Assembly (NCBI RefSeq): GCF_900104115.1 | Contig: NZ_FNJM01000007.1 | Span: 1-64,000, forward strand | Source: Clostridium gasigenes | Lineage (GTDB): Bacteria > Bacillota > Clostridia > Clostridiales > Clostridiaceae | DNA: 64,000 bases | Reading direction: 5' to 3' | Shown here: positions 61,598-64,000 of the stretch, one piece after another | How the letters are laid out: the number at the start of each line of letters is the position of its first letter | How positions within the stretch are numbered: position 1 is the stretch's first letter | Position numbers and translations under genes: made by a program | Notes under the pieces: model-generated | The model's database searches: none | What the model was told of the DNA's origin: nothing | The model's input: only the letters and a program-made list of their open reading frames with translations

Positions 61598-63013
61598 GTG
61601 AATGATTTAAAATATATTGAAGAAAGACTAAAAGATTCTTTTGATGTAAAAAACAGAAGAATTGATACTGTACTAGGAAAGGCAACTTTAATATTTATTG
61701 ATGATTTATCAGGGGCAAATGCAATAAGTGAATATGTAATTCTTCCATTAAGAGGTCATGGAGATATAGAAGGAGCAAAGAGTAATGTAAAAACTCCAAA
61801 TGATGTAGTTGAAAAACTTATAGATCTAAATGCAAGTGGAATTGCAAAAGATAAAGATGATGCAATTACTCATGTATTATCTGGAGATCCTATAGTTGTT
61901 TTTGATGATTTCGAAGAAATTATTTATTGTGAAGCTAAAAACTTTCCAAGAAGAGGAGTTGGAATTCCAGAAACTGAATCAGTTTTAAAGGGTCCAAGGG
62001 AAGGATTTAATGAACTTATAGTAGATAATGTAGCATTAATTAGAAGAAGGATTAAAAACCCAGATTTAAAATTTGAAACATTAATAGTAGGAGAAAAAAC
62101 TCAAACAGCAGTAGCTATAACTTATATTAAAGGAATTGCACCACAGGAAATAATAAAACAAGTAAAAGAAACAATTAAAAATTTAGATATAAGATTTATA
62201 TTGGATACAAACTATATAGAAGCAAGCCTTAAAAAGCAAGAGAGCTTTTTTGATACTGTAGGATATACAGAAAAACCTGATGAAGTATCTGCAAAATTAT
62301 TAGAAGGAAGAGTTGGAGTAATTGTAGATGGAACACCTTTTGTTATTACTGTTCCTTATTTCTTTTTAGAGAACTTCCAGATGCCAGACGATTATTATTT
62401 AAATAAACATTATACAAATTTAAATAGAATATTAAGATGGGTGGCATTTTTTATAGCAGCATTTGCACCAGGAATTTACGTAGCGACTATCACGTATCAT
62501 TTTTCAATGATACCATCATTATTTATATTTAGACTAGCGGTATCAAGGGCAGGTGTTCCATTTCCAACAGTTTTAGAAGTAATAATAATGATGCTTGCAT
62601 TCCAACTAATAAAAGAGGCAGGACTTAGGATGCCAAAACCAATTGGCGGAGCTATGAGTATAGTTGCAGGATTGATTTTAGGTGATGCAGCAGTAGGAGC
62701 TGGGCTTGCATCAAGAGTAACAATAATAATTGTTGCAATAAGCACTTTAAGTTATTTCCTAATTCCAAAACTTTATGGAGCAGTATCATTTTGGGCAATG
62801 GTACTAGTGATATTTGCAGCGCTTTTTGGGTTGCCAGGTCTTATAGCAGGGCAAATGATTTTATTAACACAAATAGCACAATTAGACTCAGTAGGATATC
62901 CTTATCTTTTCCCAGTTGGAAGCATAGAAGAATATAAGTTTAAGGATATAATTCTTAGAGGCCATCTAACAAAAATTTCACAAAATATTATAGGAAGAGG
63001 TAAACGAAAATGA
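61598..63013 (+). CDS. gerKA: Spore germinant receptor subunit A
   Basis: GerA-type subunits form the nutrient receptor in the spore inner membrane together with B and C subunits. The 471-aa protein has a large N-terminal hydrophilic region (about 1-270) with VILPLRGHGDIEGAKSN and NFPRRGVGIPETESVLKGPREGFNE, the latter the family signature. Four to five C-terminal membrane helices follow, including VSRAGVPFPTVLEV and MPKPIGGAMSIVAGLILGDAAVGAGL. The start is GTG 61598 after GAGGTGAG. Its stop overlaps the gerKC start (ATGA), so the two are co-translated. Confidence 0.95.
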   Translation: MNDLKYIEERLKDSFDVKNRRIDTVLGKATLIFIDDLSGANAISEYVILPLRGHGDIEGAKSNVKTPNDVVEKLIDLNASGIAKDKDDAITHVLSGDPIVVFDDFEEIIYCEAKNFPRRGVGIPETESVLKGPREGFNELIVDNVALIRRRIKNPDLKFETLIVGEKTQTAVAITYIKGIAPQEIIKQVKETIKNLDIRFILDTNYIEASLKKQESFFDTVGYTEKPDEVSAKLLEGRVGVIVDGTPFVITVPYFFLENFQMPDDYYLNKHYTNLNRILRWVAFFIAAFAPGIYVATITYHFSMIPSLFIFRLAVSRAGVPFPTVLEVIIMMLAFQLIKEAGLRMPKPIGGAMSIVAGLILGDAAVGAGLASRVTIIIVAISTLSYFLIPKLYGAVSFWAMVLVIFAALFGLPGLIAGQMILLTQIAQLDSVGYPYLFPVGSIEEYKFKDIILRGHLTKISQNIIGRGKRK

Positions 63014-64000
63014 AAAAATTAATTAAAGTTTTTATAATACTTCTAATTCCATTAATATTGACTGGCTGTTTTAATTATCAAGATATAAATAAAGTAACAT
63101 TTGCAACAAGTGTTATATTTGATACTGATGATTTTGGAAATGCAGTAGTATACCTTGATTGTATAAAGCCTTACAGGAGCACAAATGAGAGTTCAGATAA
63201 AGGTAGGCGCATAATTTATAAAGGTGTTGGAAAAACAACATTAGAATCAATAAGGGATATAAGTGTAGCATCAAGTTTTAATATTAACTATAGCCAAAGT
63301 AGAGCCTATATATTTACAGAAAAAGCGGCTAGAGGTGGTATAAAAAAATATTTGGATTTAATAAACAATAATCAACAATTTCAAATAAAGCCTAGTATGT
63401 TTGTATATTATGGTAACGTACAAGATTTACTAGAAATAACCTCAGGAGATGAAGAATATTTAGGTTTATATTTAAATGATTTATCTCATAAAAATAAATA
63501 TAACCCAAGGGCCATGGAGGAAAATGTTAATGAATATTTAAATGAGTCATTAATGGGAAGTAATACTAATATACTTGGTGTTATACAAATAAGAAAGGAT
63601 GTTCTTGATAAAAAAGTAGAAATTAATGGTGGAGCCATAATGAAAGATAATGTTTTAATTAAAAGAATTGAGGCGAAAGATAGTTTAAGTTATAACTTCT
63701 TAATTAATGAGGTAAAGGGAGGAACTTTAGAAATGGCTAATCCACAGTCTCGAGATGGGTTCATAACTTTAGAAATTTTAGAAAGCAATACAATAAGTGA
63801 CATAGAATATGATGGTGAAAATATAAAACTAATAAAAGATATAGATATGAGAGTATCTATAGGAGAAGCCCAAGGGAATTTGATATTAGATAAAGATCTT
63901 TTAGATTATATAAAGGATAATAAAGAAGAAGAGATAAAGAGTCGTTTAACTGAAGTATTTGAAAAATATAAAACCGAAGATTTAGATATATTTAATATTG
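63010..64000 (+). CDS. gerKC: Spore germinant receptor lipoprotein subunit C (partial at window end)
   Basis: The reading frame opens at ATG 63010, overlapping the gerKA stop by 4 nt, and stays open to the last base of the window, so only about 330 residues are visible (family length about 370-400). The N-terminus is a lipoprotein signal, with LIPLILTGCFNYQDINK placing the lipobox Cys at residue 20. GerC-type proteins are anchored outside the spore inner membrane as part of the receptor. IVQ-like NESSDKGRRIIYKGVGKT and NGGAIMKDNVLIKRI match GerAC-family regions. Confidence 0.92.
   Translation, partial: MKKLIKVFIILLIPLILTGCFNYQDINKVTFATSVIFDTDDFGNAVVYLDCIKPYRSTNESSDKGRRIIYKGVGKTTLESIRDISVASSFNINYSQSRAYIFTEKAARGGIKKYLDLINNNQQFQIKPSMFVYYGNVQDLLEITSGDEEYLGLYLNDLSHKNKYNPRAMEENVNEYLNESLMGSNTNILGVIQIRKDVLDKKVEINGGAIMKDNVLIKRIEAKDSLSYNFLINEVKGGTLEMANPQSRDGFITLEILESNTISDIEYDGENIKLIKDIDMRVSIGEAQGNLILDKDLLDYIKDNKEEEIKSRLTEVFEKYKTEDLDIFNI

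Overview
The window is strongly AT-rich, and its genes have GGAGG-type ribosome binding sites and frequent GTG or TTG starts. It carries cell-wall-binding repeat 2 (CWB2) surface proteins, and at the right end a spore-germinant receptor locus with gerKB opposite to gerKA-gerKC. That gerK layout is the one described for Clostridium perfringens, so the source is most likely a spore-forming Clostridium of the sensu stricto group. I do not name a species. I recognised no tRNA, rRNA, insertion sequence, CRISPR array or prophage.

Region 1 (1-4486): an N-terminally truncated N-acetylhexosamine kinase, a first galU, an orphan opine-dehydrogenase-family gene, and a CpsB-like phosphatase that has lost most of its metal ligands. 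Each of the last three is followed by a good terminator.

Region 2 (4916-20960): polysaccharide operon A of 13 genes in one direction. It holds a CapD/PglF-type dehydratase, a CapM-type initiating transferase, a WbuB/CapL-type glycosyltransferase, the complete capE-capF-capG set for UDP-N-acetyl-L-fucosamine, further glycosyltransferases, a Wzy-like polymerase, a Wzx flippase and an acyltransferase.

Region 3 (20988-31902): a surface-assembly section. On the minus strand are an unassigned glycosyltransferase-like gene and two LytR-CpsA-Psr (LCP) ligases. On the plus strand are a UDP-HexNAc 6-dehydrogenase and two secreted CWB2 hydrolases (glucosaminidase, amidase). Facing them on the minus strand is a secreted CWB2 protein fused to a PIG-L/LmbE deacetylase.

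Region 4 (32056-52636): an arginase, then polysaccharide region B. It holds a Wzz-BY-kinase fusion whose Walker A lysine is replaced by serine, an asparagine-synthetase-like amidotransferase without a Cys nucleophile, two Wzx flippases, an O-antigen polymerase/ligase, a GtrA-YfhO-GtrB lipid-linked glycosylation module, several GT4 transferases, a second dehydratase plus initiating-transferase pair and a WlbA-like oxidoreductase. An 8-bp tandem array of 14 units lies between the third flippase and the second dehydratase.

Region 5 (52649-64000): brnQ, an LpxD-like hexapeptide acyltransferase, a second galU, an O-antigen ligase-family gene, a GT4 gene, trpS, and gerKB / gerKA-gerKC (gerKC runs off the end).

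Taken together, the window encodes at least two lipid-linked, Wzx/Wzy-type surface polymers, LCP enzymes able to attach them to the wall, and CWB2 proteins that probably dock on such a polymer. The points most worth checking are the matched loss of key residues in the phosphatase and kinase, the CWB2-deacetylase fusion, a family of dispersed imperfect hairpins sharing the core TAGTTATTT, and possible repeat-length variation at three places.
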